This document shows, piece by piece, positions 9,659 to 19,477 of a stretch of DNA of 64,000 nt; positions within the stretch are counted from its first letter, which is position 1; the number at the start of each line of letters is the position of its first letter. This DNA comes from Verticillium longisporum (taxonomy: Eukaryota > Ascomycota > Sordariomycetes > Glomerellales > Plectosphaerellaceae). Both the position numbers and the translations under genes were made by a program. The DNA is taken from the NCBI GenBank assembly GCA_019188255.1, contig JAETXT010000001.1, positions 7,006,001 through 7,070,000 on the forward strand, read 5' to 3'. A model generated the notes under the pieces. The model was given only the letters and a program-made list of their open reading frames with translations. It was not told the DNA's origin and searched no databases.

Positions 9659-11281
9659 CTACTTGCGATCCGAAAACTTTTGGTGGATCGCTCGGATCTG
9701 GTCAGTCACATTGAGCCCTTGCATGTGGTTGGGCCCCATGTTGGGGTTCTCCACGCCATGGACCGCCGCCTTCTTCCGCCGAGCCTTCTCCTCTTCACTA
9801 AGAGGCTGGCCCGTAATGCCGTCAAACACATCGCTGCGCTGGCTAGCCAACCTCTTGAGGTTGTTGGCCACATCAGCCGTCGACAGGTTCGTTGTCGCAT
9901 AACGCGCGTCGGCCTTGGCCTTCTGATCCTTCCATCGAGGATCGAGCAGTTCAACTAGACAGGCGTGTTAGCTACGACACAACTCCACAGGTTAAAAGGG
10001 GGGGCTCGAGGTCCACTCACTCCTCATGTGCGCCTCGAGCTCGTCCATCGGAATCTGCTGCTTGCAGTTCGGGCACAACGCCATCGGCACCGCTTGCGCC
10101 GCCCGCTGCATCGCTCGCGGCACGTAGTTCTCCTTGATCTTCATGGGCCCGTTGCCGCCCCGTGCCTCGGCTCGTGCCTGCTGCTCCCTTGCGCGTGCGT
10201 CGCTCCTCTCCTGGATCCGCCTGTCTTCCTCCTCCTCTTCGGCCGTCTTCCTCGGCGGTTGTCCATTCGGTCCGTGTGTCTGTTGATATGGCTGCTGCGG
10301 CTGGGATTGTTGCGGCGCGTAGCTGTTGTGCAGCGGCAGCGACGTCGCATTGTAGTCGGTGACCTCGTCGGGCATGGCCTCCTCGATGCGGAAATTGCCG
10401 CCAATCGACGCGTTGTTCCTCTCCTCAAGAGACGCGTACTGCAAATCGGCGAGGTTCGTCGGCGGCGGCAGGTTGGCCTGCTCGTCGACGTCGTTGAAGA
10501 CGATCGTCTCGACGACGACAAAGTCGTTCCAGTCGATGCGCGCAAACTCCTCCCGCTTCTTCTCCGTCTCCTGCTCCCTCTTGACCTTCTCGGCCTCCTG
10601 GAAGCGCACGTACTCGGCCCGCTGCCGCGCCCGCGCCAGCACCCTGTACTTGTCGTCGACGTTGCCCTGCAGCTCGGCCGTGGCCGCCTGCTGCAGCTTG
10701 GCGCCCTCGCCGCCGAGGCCCGTCGTCCGCAGCAGCGCCGTGTACTGGTCGACCTGGTGCTGGAAAAAGTTGTGAAAGGTGTGGTTCGGGATGAGAAAGT
10801 GAAACTGCGGGCTGCCGGCCTCGCGCTGCGCCAGCTGCGTCATGAACTGCCGCCCGTTCTTGGCCACGAACAGCGCCGTCAGCCGGATGACGTCGAGGTC
10901 CTTCTGGCTGAGCCGCGGCATGCGCGCCGAGAACTGAAAGTCCGCCGGCTTGGGCGGTCCCTTGGGCTTCTCAGCCGCCGCCGCCGCCGCCTCGTTGGCG
11001 CGTCCCGCCGCGATGGCCGTGCCGCGCCCGGCCTTGATCTCCTCGAGCCGCCACTGGTAAAAGGCGTAGTAGGCGTCGGCCCTGTTGAGGAAGCTGAACT
11101 TGGGGTTGGCGCGCTCCTTCTCGCAGATCCTGTCCTCGAAGACGAAGCCGTTGCGCGCCACGTAGCCCGCCGTCTTCTCGAGGACGTTGCGGATCTCGCG
11201 CGGCGGGAGCACCACGCCGGCGGGGGGCTTGATGGCGTCGAGCGCCGCGGCGGCATCGCCATTCGTCGCAGCCGAGGCCAT
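9659..11281 (-). CDS. sf3a1: Splicing factor 3A subunit 1 (SF3A1 / Prp21 / Sap114)
   Basis: Core component of U2 snRNP needed for prespliceosome assembly. Two exons, 11281-10021 and 9954-9659, with an intron of 66 nt (GTGAGT...CTAG; branch GCTAAC), total 518 aa. Domains: SURP1 at about residues 30-82 (IRNVLEKTAGYVARNG, FSFLNRADAYYAFYQWRL), SURP2 at about 128-185 (VIRLTALFVAKNGRQF, FHFLIPNHTFHNFFQHQV), then the PRP21 core with a charged helix (EAEKVKREQETEKKREEFAR) and the conserved FARIDWNDFVVVETIVF. A CPNCKQQIP...H segment (about 402-420) runs across the splice site into ELLDPRWK. The C-terminus ends at GLNVTDQIRAIHQKFSDRK; the ubiquitin-like domain of metazoan SF3A1 is absent, as in fungal orthologues. 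The start MASAATNGD is the first methionine before the conserved region. Identity is very secure. Confidence 0.95.
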
Positions 11282-11561
11282 GTTGACGGAATGCTTCAGC
11301 AACTGCCAGTGTTGGGCCCTTGTCTCAATGGGAGAGAGCCGTTTCGCGTTCTGTGTAGAAGGGTCGGGAGATGTCAAGGGTTGTCGTCGGCGCGGGTGGT
11401 GGTTGGCGATGTTAAATCCAACAGAGTGGATAATGTTTTTTGGGTGCAGGAGCAAATGTGACGAGGGTCCAAATGCACGCGTCGTCGCTAAGCCATAGCG
11501 TAGTCGACTTTGCCACCTGATAAATGCATACAACGATGTCGGCAGCGTCCATGCCGCTTTA
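11282..11561. promoter_or_regulatory. Short SF3A1 upstream region bordering the transposon-rich block
   Basis: Only about 280 bases of compositionally normal sequence separate the SF3A1 start codon from the first transposon terminus. The stretch is G/T-rich on the + strand, so C/A-rich on the coding strand, and must contain the SF3A1 leader and at least its core promoter. No specific element was identified. Confidence 0.5.
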
Positions 11562-12329
11562 GTGGGAGGGTATAGTTCACTTTGTTCGATTTGGCAGCAA
11601 CAATTTTAGCTCCAGTACATAAGTCCAGAGGGTTCTCAGGTCACTACTAGTACCTGTAACTTACACAATACATACTACGTTATACCTATACTATCGGTTC
11701 CAACAGGTTATAAGCCCGAGTGTCTCCACCCCTTAATCCCTAGTTAAAACAAAATCACACATCAGGACACCTAAGCATCAAGCAACGGTCGTTAAGCATC
11801 AATCGATCACTCCTGTTCATCAATCATGATACTCTCTATTGATACTACATCCCCTGAACGAGGGTATAGTTCAACTGACCATTGGGTATCGACCTGAGCT
11901 GACTATTAGATCCTCTTTTAATTCACCCTAGCCTATCTAGGAACTGACCTGACCGTTAGGGGGTGCCGAAAAGGGTGAACGTAGTAAAATAGGATTATCT
12001 AATATTTATCGATTTCTCCGACTTTTTTTTCCTAATAATCGATTTAGAGTCGACTGAAAAAGAAGTTGAAAAAGAAATCAATAGACTTAGTAAACAGGCT
12101 AGATTTAGTGGTCTAGCCTTAGTGGATTTAGTGGTCTAGCTAGACTAGGTAGTCTAAGCTCTATTGTATCATATAACTAAGGCACGTGAGACTAACCAAG
12201 GCATATAAGACTTTAACTAGACCCCATAGCAACTCCCAATGGTCAGGTCAGTGCTAGCGCGACTTGGAAGCGGACCCAATATTCAGCTCAGGTCAATACC
12301 CAATAGTCAAGTGAACTATACCCTCCTCC
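11562..12329. mobile_element. Small non-autonomous DNA element (MITE-like) with iterated subterminal motifs
   Basis: Both outer ends read G-x-GGAGGGTATAGTTCAC when read inward (left at 11,562; right as the reverse complement ending at 12,329), each next to TA (11,560-61 and 12,330-31), as expected for Tc1/mariner/pogo-type insertion. A second inward end, GAGGGTATAGTTCAAC, lies at 11,860. From 11,860 to about 11,963 the sequence is an imperfect inverted copy of about 12,235-12,325. Each arm carries three spaced versions of TGACYATTGGG (left at about 11,876, 11,900 and 11,950; right at about 12,235, 12,273 and 12,296). No coding frame exists. CpA and TpG are present at normal frequency, so the element has not been through RIP, unlike the DNA to its right. 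It may be one 768-bp element with an insertion in its left arm, or a 466-bp element beside a remnant. Confidence 0.6.
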
Positions 12330-12474
12330 TAAACCGTCTAGTATTACTAGAAGCGAAGATATACTATTAGCGATTAAGTATAAAGCTCTCCTTTATTAAT
12401 TCTCTAGATTACTATTAAGAGAGGTTTCAGGCAATAACTAAAGGTAGTTACTAGTTATAGGATAAAGAGTATAG

Positions 12475-13185
12475 AAGTTATAAAGAGTTAGAGTTTTATA
12501 ATTACTCTAATAGCTTAAATAAAAGCTAAACTATAACGATATATATATTATAAAAAAGATAAAAATCGTAGCTATAGAATAGTATACTTTTTATAATATT
12601 CTATAGAGCTATTCTATAGTAATAAGCCGTTAACTTCTCTTATACCTTATTAGCTAAAGCTTAAAATCTAACTCTATTTCCCCTATAGGTCTAGAGGTAA
12701 TCTAAGCGCCTTATCTATATATAGCTATTAAGGGTTAATCTATTATATATAGAGGGTACCCCTTAGACCTATTAATTAAGTTTTTAAATCTTAATAATTA
12801 TCTAATTCTAATTATACTTATAAATCCCCTTTATATAGTAATTCCTATCTAAATTACTTATTATTAATTATTATAAATAGATACTTTCTAAGATATACTT
12901 TACTTCTATTAGAATTAATCTAAATACTCTTCTTAATTAATTATAACTTTCTTCTTAATTAATCCTTTTATTTATATACTTTCGATCTAGATAAAAACTA
13001 TTTTATTTTATAGCTCTCTTTAAGGGCTATTAAAATATTCGATCTATTCCTCGATCTAATATCTCTTTCTTAAGATATATAACCTTTAATCTCTTTTCCT
13101 TATTCTTATCCCTTTATCCTTTTATCTATTATTATCTCTTTATTCTATAGCTAAGTAATACCCTTAGTTATTATTAGTATATATC
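12475..13185 (+). repeat. Degenerate LTR copy, inverted relative to its neighbour (pair 1, left arm)
   Basis: This stretch is the reverse complement, with RIP-type divergence, of 13,205-13,890. Shared landmarks include TAATAGCTTAAATAAAAGCT, the block around TATATATAGAGGGTACCCC near 12,745, and TCTATTATTATCTCTTTATT near 13,125. The two arms meet at about 13,185-13,205 and make a roughly 700-bp imperfect palindrome. Boundaries are approximate. Confidence 0.6.
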
Positions 13186-13204
13186 GTAATCGATATAGGA
13201 GGTA

Positions 13205-13970
13205 TTAGGTAATGACTAAGGGTATAACTTAGTTATAGAATAAAGAGATAATAATAGATAAGAGGAAGGGAGAGATAAAAGTAGTTATATCTCTAGAAGG
13301 AGATATTAAGTCGAGAGATAGATTAAAGATTCTTATAGCTTTTAATAAGAGCTATAAAATAATATATTTTTTATTTAAATCGAAGATAAGAAGGTAGAAG
13401 GGTAATTAAGAAGAAGGTTATAATTAATTAAGAGAAGTACTTAAATTAATCTTAATAGGAGTAAGGCGTATCTTAGAAAGTATCCGTTTCTAATAATTAA
13501 GAATATATAAATTAAATAAGAATTACTATGTAAAGGAGATTTACGAGTATTATTATAATTAGATAATTATTAAGATCTAAAAACCTAAAAAATAGGTCTA
13601 AGGGGTACCCTCTATATATAATAGATTAACCCTTAATAGCTATATATAGATAAGGCGCTTAGACTACCTCTAGACCTATAGGGGAAGTAGAGTTAGATTT
13701 AAACTCTAGTTAATAGGGTATAAGAGAACTTAAACGCTTATTATTATAGAACGGCTCTATAGAATATTATAAAGATTATATTATTCTATAGCTATAATCT
13801 TTCTTTATTTTATAATATATATATTATTATAGTTTAGCTTTTATTTAAGCTACTAGAATAGTTATAAGACTCTGACCCTTATAATTCCTATACCCCCCTA
13901 TAAAGTAGTATATATATAGGTATATAGATATAGTAGCTTATAGCTTATAATTTATAGTATATATAGAGGA
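13205..13970 (-). repeat. Degenerate LTR, probable 3' LTR of copia copy 1
   Basis: It has the same sequence family and orientation as 33,860-34,555 and 28,585-28,830, and directly abuts the 3' end of the RNase H region of the copia remnant at 13,970-15,960, as a 3' LTR should. It includes the TATAAGAGAACTTAAACGC segment at about 13,721 and a poly-C CCCCCCTATAAAG stretch at about 13,894. Boundaries are approximate and the ends have been eroded by RIP. Confidence 0.55.
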
Positions 13971-15960
13971 TAAAAAAAAAACCTTATAATATTATTATAT
14001 ATAGGGAAAAGATTAAAACCCTATAATATAGAAAATAAATAAAAACTATATATTATATTATTATAGGGAAAATCTAAAGATAAAAAATCTATTTTATATT
14101 ATAATAGGAAAATCTAAAAATAGAAAACCTATTTAATACTTAATTTTAAGTACTTTACTATATTTAAGCTACTTATAGTCTATAGGTATAATATTTAGAC
14201 TCTCTATTTATATATATCTATAAAGGGTATTATAAATTATCTTATTTAAGCCCTTAATAAGTATATCTACTATATTATACTAAATATATATATAAAAAAG
14301 CTATATTTTCTTATCTTTTAATAGATTTTAGTAATAATAGAATTACCTATCTATATACTTAACCCTTTTATAGAACTTAGGATTTTTAATTATTTTCTTA
14401 GCTCTTTTATTATCTATTAATAAAGTAAGTATTTTAAACCTAGGCCTTTAGATATTTCTAAAAAAAATAGAAAATATATATATAGCTTCTTTAGAGGCTT
14501 TATATAAAGCTATATATTTAGCTTTATAAGTAGATAAAGCTATTACCTTTTATTTAGCTAAAACCTAGTTTATAAGGTTATTAATTCCTAAGTAGAATAT
14601 ATATCTAGAAATAGAGGTTCTATCTTCTAATATATTATTCTAGCTAGAATCACTATACCCTATTATATTTAAGGGTTTATTATAAGTATATATAAGACTT
14701 ATATCTAGATATTTATTTAAATAAGCCTATATTCTATTTAAAATAATAAAATATTCTTTAAAGGGGTTACTTATATATCTAGAATATCTATCTACTAAAT
14801 AAGTAATATCTAGTCTACTATATAAGGCTATAGATAATAAAGAGCCTATTTCCTATTAATATTAGAGGATTTCTAAATTTATAGCTTATAAGGAATTTAG
14901 TATTAAAGCTATTTTTAATATATTAGGTATATCTATTACTTTTAAATTTAATTTATTATATTTTATAAGAATTTTCTTATAATATACCTTTTAAGATATA
15001 TATAGAAGCTTTTCTTCTTTTTTTATAATTATTTTATTACCTAAAAGGTATTAATAAGTCCTAAATCTTTAAGACTTAATATAGTTTAAAGTTTAGTTTA
15101 TATAATAGATATTATTTTAGCTATTTTAGCTATTATAATTATATCGTTAATATAATAGAGTAATATAGCCTTTAAAGGTAATATAAATACCCTTAAATTA
15201 GATTCTGATATATTAAAACCTAAGCTATTTAAAGCTTTAAGTAGATATTCGTACTAGAGCTTAGGGGACCATTTTAACCTATATAAGGCTTTATTTAGCG
15301 TATATATATAGTTTTCTCGTATAGAGAGTCTAATAAGTTAAATAACGTATATATCCTTATCTATATCTATATAAACGAACGTATTATTAATATCTAATTA
15401 TTTAAAATCCTAGCCTAGATTTAGACCTAATATAAAAGCTAATCTATAGCTTTTAGGTCTATAAGTAGTATTAAAGGTCTCTAAGTAATCTATATTAATA
15501 ATTTAATTAAATCCTTAAACTACTTATCTAGCTTTATATTTTATTAGATTTTTATTTATATTATATTTTATTTTATAAACCTATCTACCCCCTAATATAT
15601 TAGCTTCTTTAAATAAAGTATTTCTATTAATTAAAGATTAAGTATTTTAATCTATTAATTACTAAAATTCTAAATTTATAGCTTTATTCTAATTATCTTT
15701 ATTAGGGCTATTATTAGCTTAGCTGTAAATAATAAATTCTTTTATATTATTTATAATATGGATATAATTCTAGCCTAGGAAATTAAAGGAGTCCCCTTAT
15801 AATATATCTAATATATTTAATAAATCGGCCGATTTTATATAAATATAATCTTTAAGGTTCTAAATTTTAGGAAGCTTTATAATTATTTTTAAGTTTTTAT
15901 TACTAATTATATTACTAATAATAGTTATATTATTATTACCTTTAGCTAGAAGTAAAGTAT
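13970..15960 (-). pseudogene. RIP-destroyed Ty1/copia retrotransposon, truncated copy 1 (RT and RNase H part)
   Basis: Read on the minus strand with TAG/TAA taken as mutated Trp/Gln, 14,455-14,665 gives a copia RNase H (GYSDSSWANNILEDRTSISR, then ALSTYKAKYIALYKASKEAI). The region 15,080-15,420 gives copia reverse transcriptase (ALYRLKxSPKL.YE, then an LLYYINDIII active-site block in place of YVDD). It parallels copy 2 at 28,830-30,800 base for base with scattered transitions, and stops matching abruptly near 15,955, so the 5' half (gag, protease, integrase) is missing here. It cannot encode a protein. Confidence 0.75.
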
Positions 15961-17616
15961 TACGACCTAGTAGCTTCCGAAGGGGGAATACTATTAGAGG
16001 GCTAGGGTTACTATTTATAGAAGCTTAGGTTATAACTCTAAGGCAATATAGTATTATAAAGCATTACGTACTTATTATAATAAATATAAAATAAGACTTA
16101 AATTAATTACTATTATAAGAAAGAATATATCTATAAGTCTAGAATATCTATCCTTATATACCTATCTATCCTATCCTTATTATAAAGTTATAAGCTTATA
16201 TTAAATAGCTTATTATTATATTATAATCCTATTATATTAGATTATAGATTACTATAATCCTAATATATTAATAATCTATTATCTAAGGATTATTATACTT
16301 AATAATCCTATACTATAACTAATTCCTTAATAGTCCTTATCTTATAATTATTCTTAATTATCCTAATATAGGGCTATTTATAGCCTATTATTTAACCCTT
16401 AATTATTATATAATACTCCTCTTCTAGGCTAATATCCTAATAGCTATAAATAGTAGGTCCTATCTTAGGCTTAATTAATCTATATTTCCCTTCTTTATTA
16501 ACCGTAATACGATATTTAATTATATTCGAAAGCCTTTATTAAAGAAAGCTATTAAATATATTAACTTTATATCTTTAATTAAGTTAAAAGGTTCTAATAT
16601 TAATATACTTTTCATTTAGTATTTCTGAAAAAGTCTAAAATATTATATATTAAAGAAATCTATATAGTATAAAGGGTATATAAAGTATAATCGTTAATAT
16701 AATAATATTTTAATATCGTTTTCTTATAAATATTATATTTTTATATTTTTAATTAATATTTTTATAATTAATAATAACTTAATTAAGTATTTCTCGAAAA
16801 TTAAAAAGAAATTAAAGGATAATAAAGAAGCTATAGAAGAAGCATTAGCTAAATTATAAGAGGATTTATCGTATACTATAAATCGCTTATAATATATTTA
16901 GTAAATTAAGAAGAAAGTAAAATAATATAATAATAAAGTATTTTATTAAAGTATTTAAGAATTAAATATAAAAGATAATCTATTCTTTACCTTTAACGTT
17001 TATAAATATTATATAGAAAGTAACCTAGTATTTATAAAAGTAGCTTTTAATATAGATTAGCCCTCTTTAGGGTTAAGGGAGCTATTAAAGGAGTCTAATA
17101 TTAATAGAATTATTATAATAATTATAAATAGTTTATGTTCTTAATAAGCTTTTATATATTTTCTTTATATTTATAGCTTTTCTATTTAATAAAATATTTA
17201 TTTTATTTATCTATTCTCCTATAATCGATAATTCTCTCGATTTCGTATTTATTTATATTTTCTATTTCTATATTAATTATAAATAATATATTTAATAATA
17301 TTAATTCTAAAAATACTATATAAAAAAAAAGTAAATCTTTATATTCTTTAATAATAAGAAATAATAATTAATATTCGAGAATTTCTTAAGAATTTTAAAA
17401 AGTCCTAATTTCTTAAAATTTAATTTATTATTTAATTATTTAATTCTAATATTTTAATAGATAAAGTAAATATTACCTTTTTTTTATAAAGATAATCCTT
17501 TTATCCTTATTTTATTAATATATATAATAATTCTAGTATATATAAGCTCGAAGTCGAGCTTAATTTAGTCTTAGATTTTATAGATATTAGCTATAATATT
17601 AATTACTTTTAGTATA
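15960..17616. other. AT-rich degenerate sequence of unknown origin
   Basis: RIP-like composition throughout. No named domain could be read. Around 16,790-17,080 the + strand reads, through stops, as a Lys/Glu/Leu-rich heptad-like segment that could be a mutated coiled coil of an element protein. The stretch ends at the left TIR of the DNA transposon. Confidence 0.4.
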
Positions 17617-17662
17617 ACGTAATCCACAAGCGAGTGGTTCACCCATGCGAGTGGTTCACTTC
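17617..17662 (+). repeat. Left terminal inverted repeat of transposon copy 1
   Basis: Starts ACGTAATCCACAAGCGAGTG, then a second GCGAGTGGTTCAC block. It pairs with 19,430-19,475 with a single mismatch. The duplicated inner motif is a likely transposase binding site. Confidence 0.9.
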
Positions 17663-17723
17663 ACCCCGACCCGACAAACATTCCGAGGAAAACCTCAACC
17701 CAAACGCCGTAAATCAATTAAAA

Positions 17724-19377
17724 TCACTCCTCCTCGTCTTTTGCAGACGATGAGATAGCTACCTGACAAGTTCTCGCGTTGTGGCCGGTCTTCCCGCATA
17801 CGCTACAGCATCGTTTCTTCGGCTGGGACCACGACGCGGGACCCGGGTTCTGCAGCGTTTCCTCTTTTATCTGGATATCTACTTCCTTCTGAGCAATCTT
17901 GTCCTGTCCCTCGCCTACAGCCATGCTTCCTCCTTCCCGGAGACGTAGCTTTTGGCCCTCCGGCGTCGGCTTAGTGTAGCATTTTCCTCTCGAAGGATCA
18001 TAACCTCTGACTTCAAAAGAGCGATCTGGTGCATAACACCCCGCGTCCCCTTCGCAAGATAGTCAACAGCATCTAAAATTGACGTTGGGGAGCTTCCCTG
18101 GTGGCGTGAGATTCGCCCTTTGATGAAGTCAGTCTGGGAACCTGCCTCGAGCAGGTTAGTGGGCGTCTTAGAGACCCAAGAATCACGCTCCCCGTGGGAC
18201 GTCCCCGGAGGCGTCGTCGTCCTCAACCTCACATCCAGCTTTGACAGGACTGTTTCCGGGTTATGGGGGACAAGCCCCGCTCCTCGAAAGCCTCCCTGGA
18301 TGTTTTTTCTGTCATTGCTTGCTGAAATGCAGCCGAAAACGCCGGGAAGAAGTCCTCTTTGCTGATGTGCGTTGTACCCGCCCTCATCCTATCCTCGATT
18401 TGCCGACCGTATGCTTTCTTTAGTGGGCCAAAACACCCAACATCGAGAGGCTGGAGTAGATGTGACGAATGAGGAGGCATACAGAGTGTGATGATGTTGT
18501 TCTCCTTGCAGTAGAGTTCGAAGTCGACCGAGTGGTGACTTTCGTGGCCATCCAGGATCAGTAGGCGATAACCGCCCGAAGTACGGGACTTTGTATGCCT
18601 GTCAAAATGCCGAATCCATTCCAGACCAATATCATTCGTCGTCCAGCCGTTTGGAGATGTTGCGATTCTCCAGTCGCGAGAAATCGCGTCGTCCTGGTAC
18701 CAGCTCGAGAGGTGGTACTTGCCCGAAACCACGATGAACGGCGGGACGGAGAAACCCAACGCGCCAACGCCCTGGATCACCGTAACCCATTCCCGGTTGC
18801 CTGGCTGCCTCATCTTCACATTGGACCGTCTTTCCGAACTGGTCACGACCATTCCGTTGGCGATAACGCCCATCTGGAAGCCGGTCTCGTCAAAGTTGTA
18901 CATGTCAGCCTCTTGGATGCCGTACTTGGCGATCATGTTATGCACGAGGCGGAACCACGCGTTTATCGCGTCCGGATCTTCGCATTGGGCCCTCTTGTAG
19001 TCGTACTTGCGAAAGAAACGCGTCCGGAGCTCTGGTTGCCGTTTGACGAAGTTTGCGGCCCAGTTCTTCCCGACGCGTGGCGCGTCACGGTCGGCAAGCA
19101 GGCGATTCGCCATATCTCCGACCTCACCCAACCGGGGAGGGTAAGATCGCGCATCTAGGTCAAGGATATATTCGACAATAGTTTTCTCTTCTAGTACTGT
19201 TAATTTGGCAGAATTGGGCGGGCTTTCGCGTCGGGAGGGTTTGCCCTTCTGGCGTCGGAGGAGCGTCGTTAAGGGGACGGTGTAGATCCTCGCAGCACTC
19301 CGGGCGCTTAGGTTCGGGTCATTGTCCATAGCTTGGATAGCAAGGAATAATTGACCTTCTTTTGAAAGAGTCTCCAT
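17724..19377 (-). pseudogene. DDE-1 / CENP-B-like transposase of copy 1, interrupted by two frameshifts
   Basis: The N-terminal 382 codons (19,377 down to 18,229) are open and contain a Psq-type helix-turn-helix (ARSAARIYTVPLTTLLRRQK), a CENP-B-type HTH region (ANRLLADRDAPRVGKNWA) and the DDE_1 catalytic core: NFDETGF, LLILDGHESHHS and LLQPLDVGCFG. The last two Asp are 35 residues apart (DD35D). After AMTEK the frame moves (about 18,315-18,322) in an A run that appears one base short. It moves again near 17,960 in a second A run before the C-terminal part, which ends in a CCHC zinc knuckle, CSVCGKTGHNARTC, and stop at 17,724. Restoring both single A losses would give a product the size of copy 2. 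As written, the protein loses its C-terminal third. Errors in the assembly are an alternative to real decay. Confidence 0.82.
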
Positions 19378-19429
19378 CGCGGGCGGAGGTGGAATCTGTA
19401 GAATTCAGGTGTAGGTCGTGGGCCCGGGC

Positions 19430-19475
19430 GAAGTGAACCACTCGCTTGGGTGAACCACTCGCTTGTGGATTACGT
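19430..19475 (-). repeat. Right terminal inverted repeat of transposon copy 1
   Basis: Inverted copy of 17,617-17,662 ending in GTGGATTACGT directly before TA. It contains two perfect AAGCGAGTGGTTCAC motifs when read inward. Confidence 0.9.
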
Positions 19476-19477
19476 TA

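Larger units (their letters stand above)
17617..19475 (-). mobile_element. pogo/Fot1-like DNA transposon, copy 1
   Basis: The element is bounded by 46-bp terminal inverted repeats, 17,617-17,662 and 19,430-19,475, which differ at one position. TA is present on each side (17,615-16 and 19,476-77), the expected target duplication. Each TIR begins ACGTAATCCACA and contains two tandem copies of the motif AAGCGAGTGGTTCACC (the second slightly altered in the left end). Length is 1,859 bp. It holds one transposase gene on the minus strand. Base composition is normal, in sharp contrast to the AT-rich DNA on both sides, so insertion happened after that DNA was mutated or the copy escaped RIP. Confidence 0.9.

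Noticed and set aside
9965..11461. ~500-codon open frame on the + strand antisense to SF3A1
   Set aside because: It is the GC-rich complement of a strongly conserved gene; the Leu/Arg-rich composition is typical of an antisense shadow.
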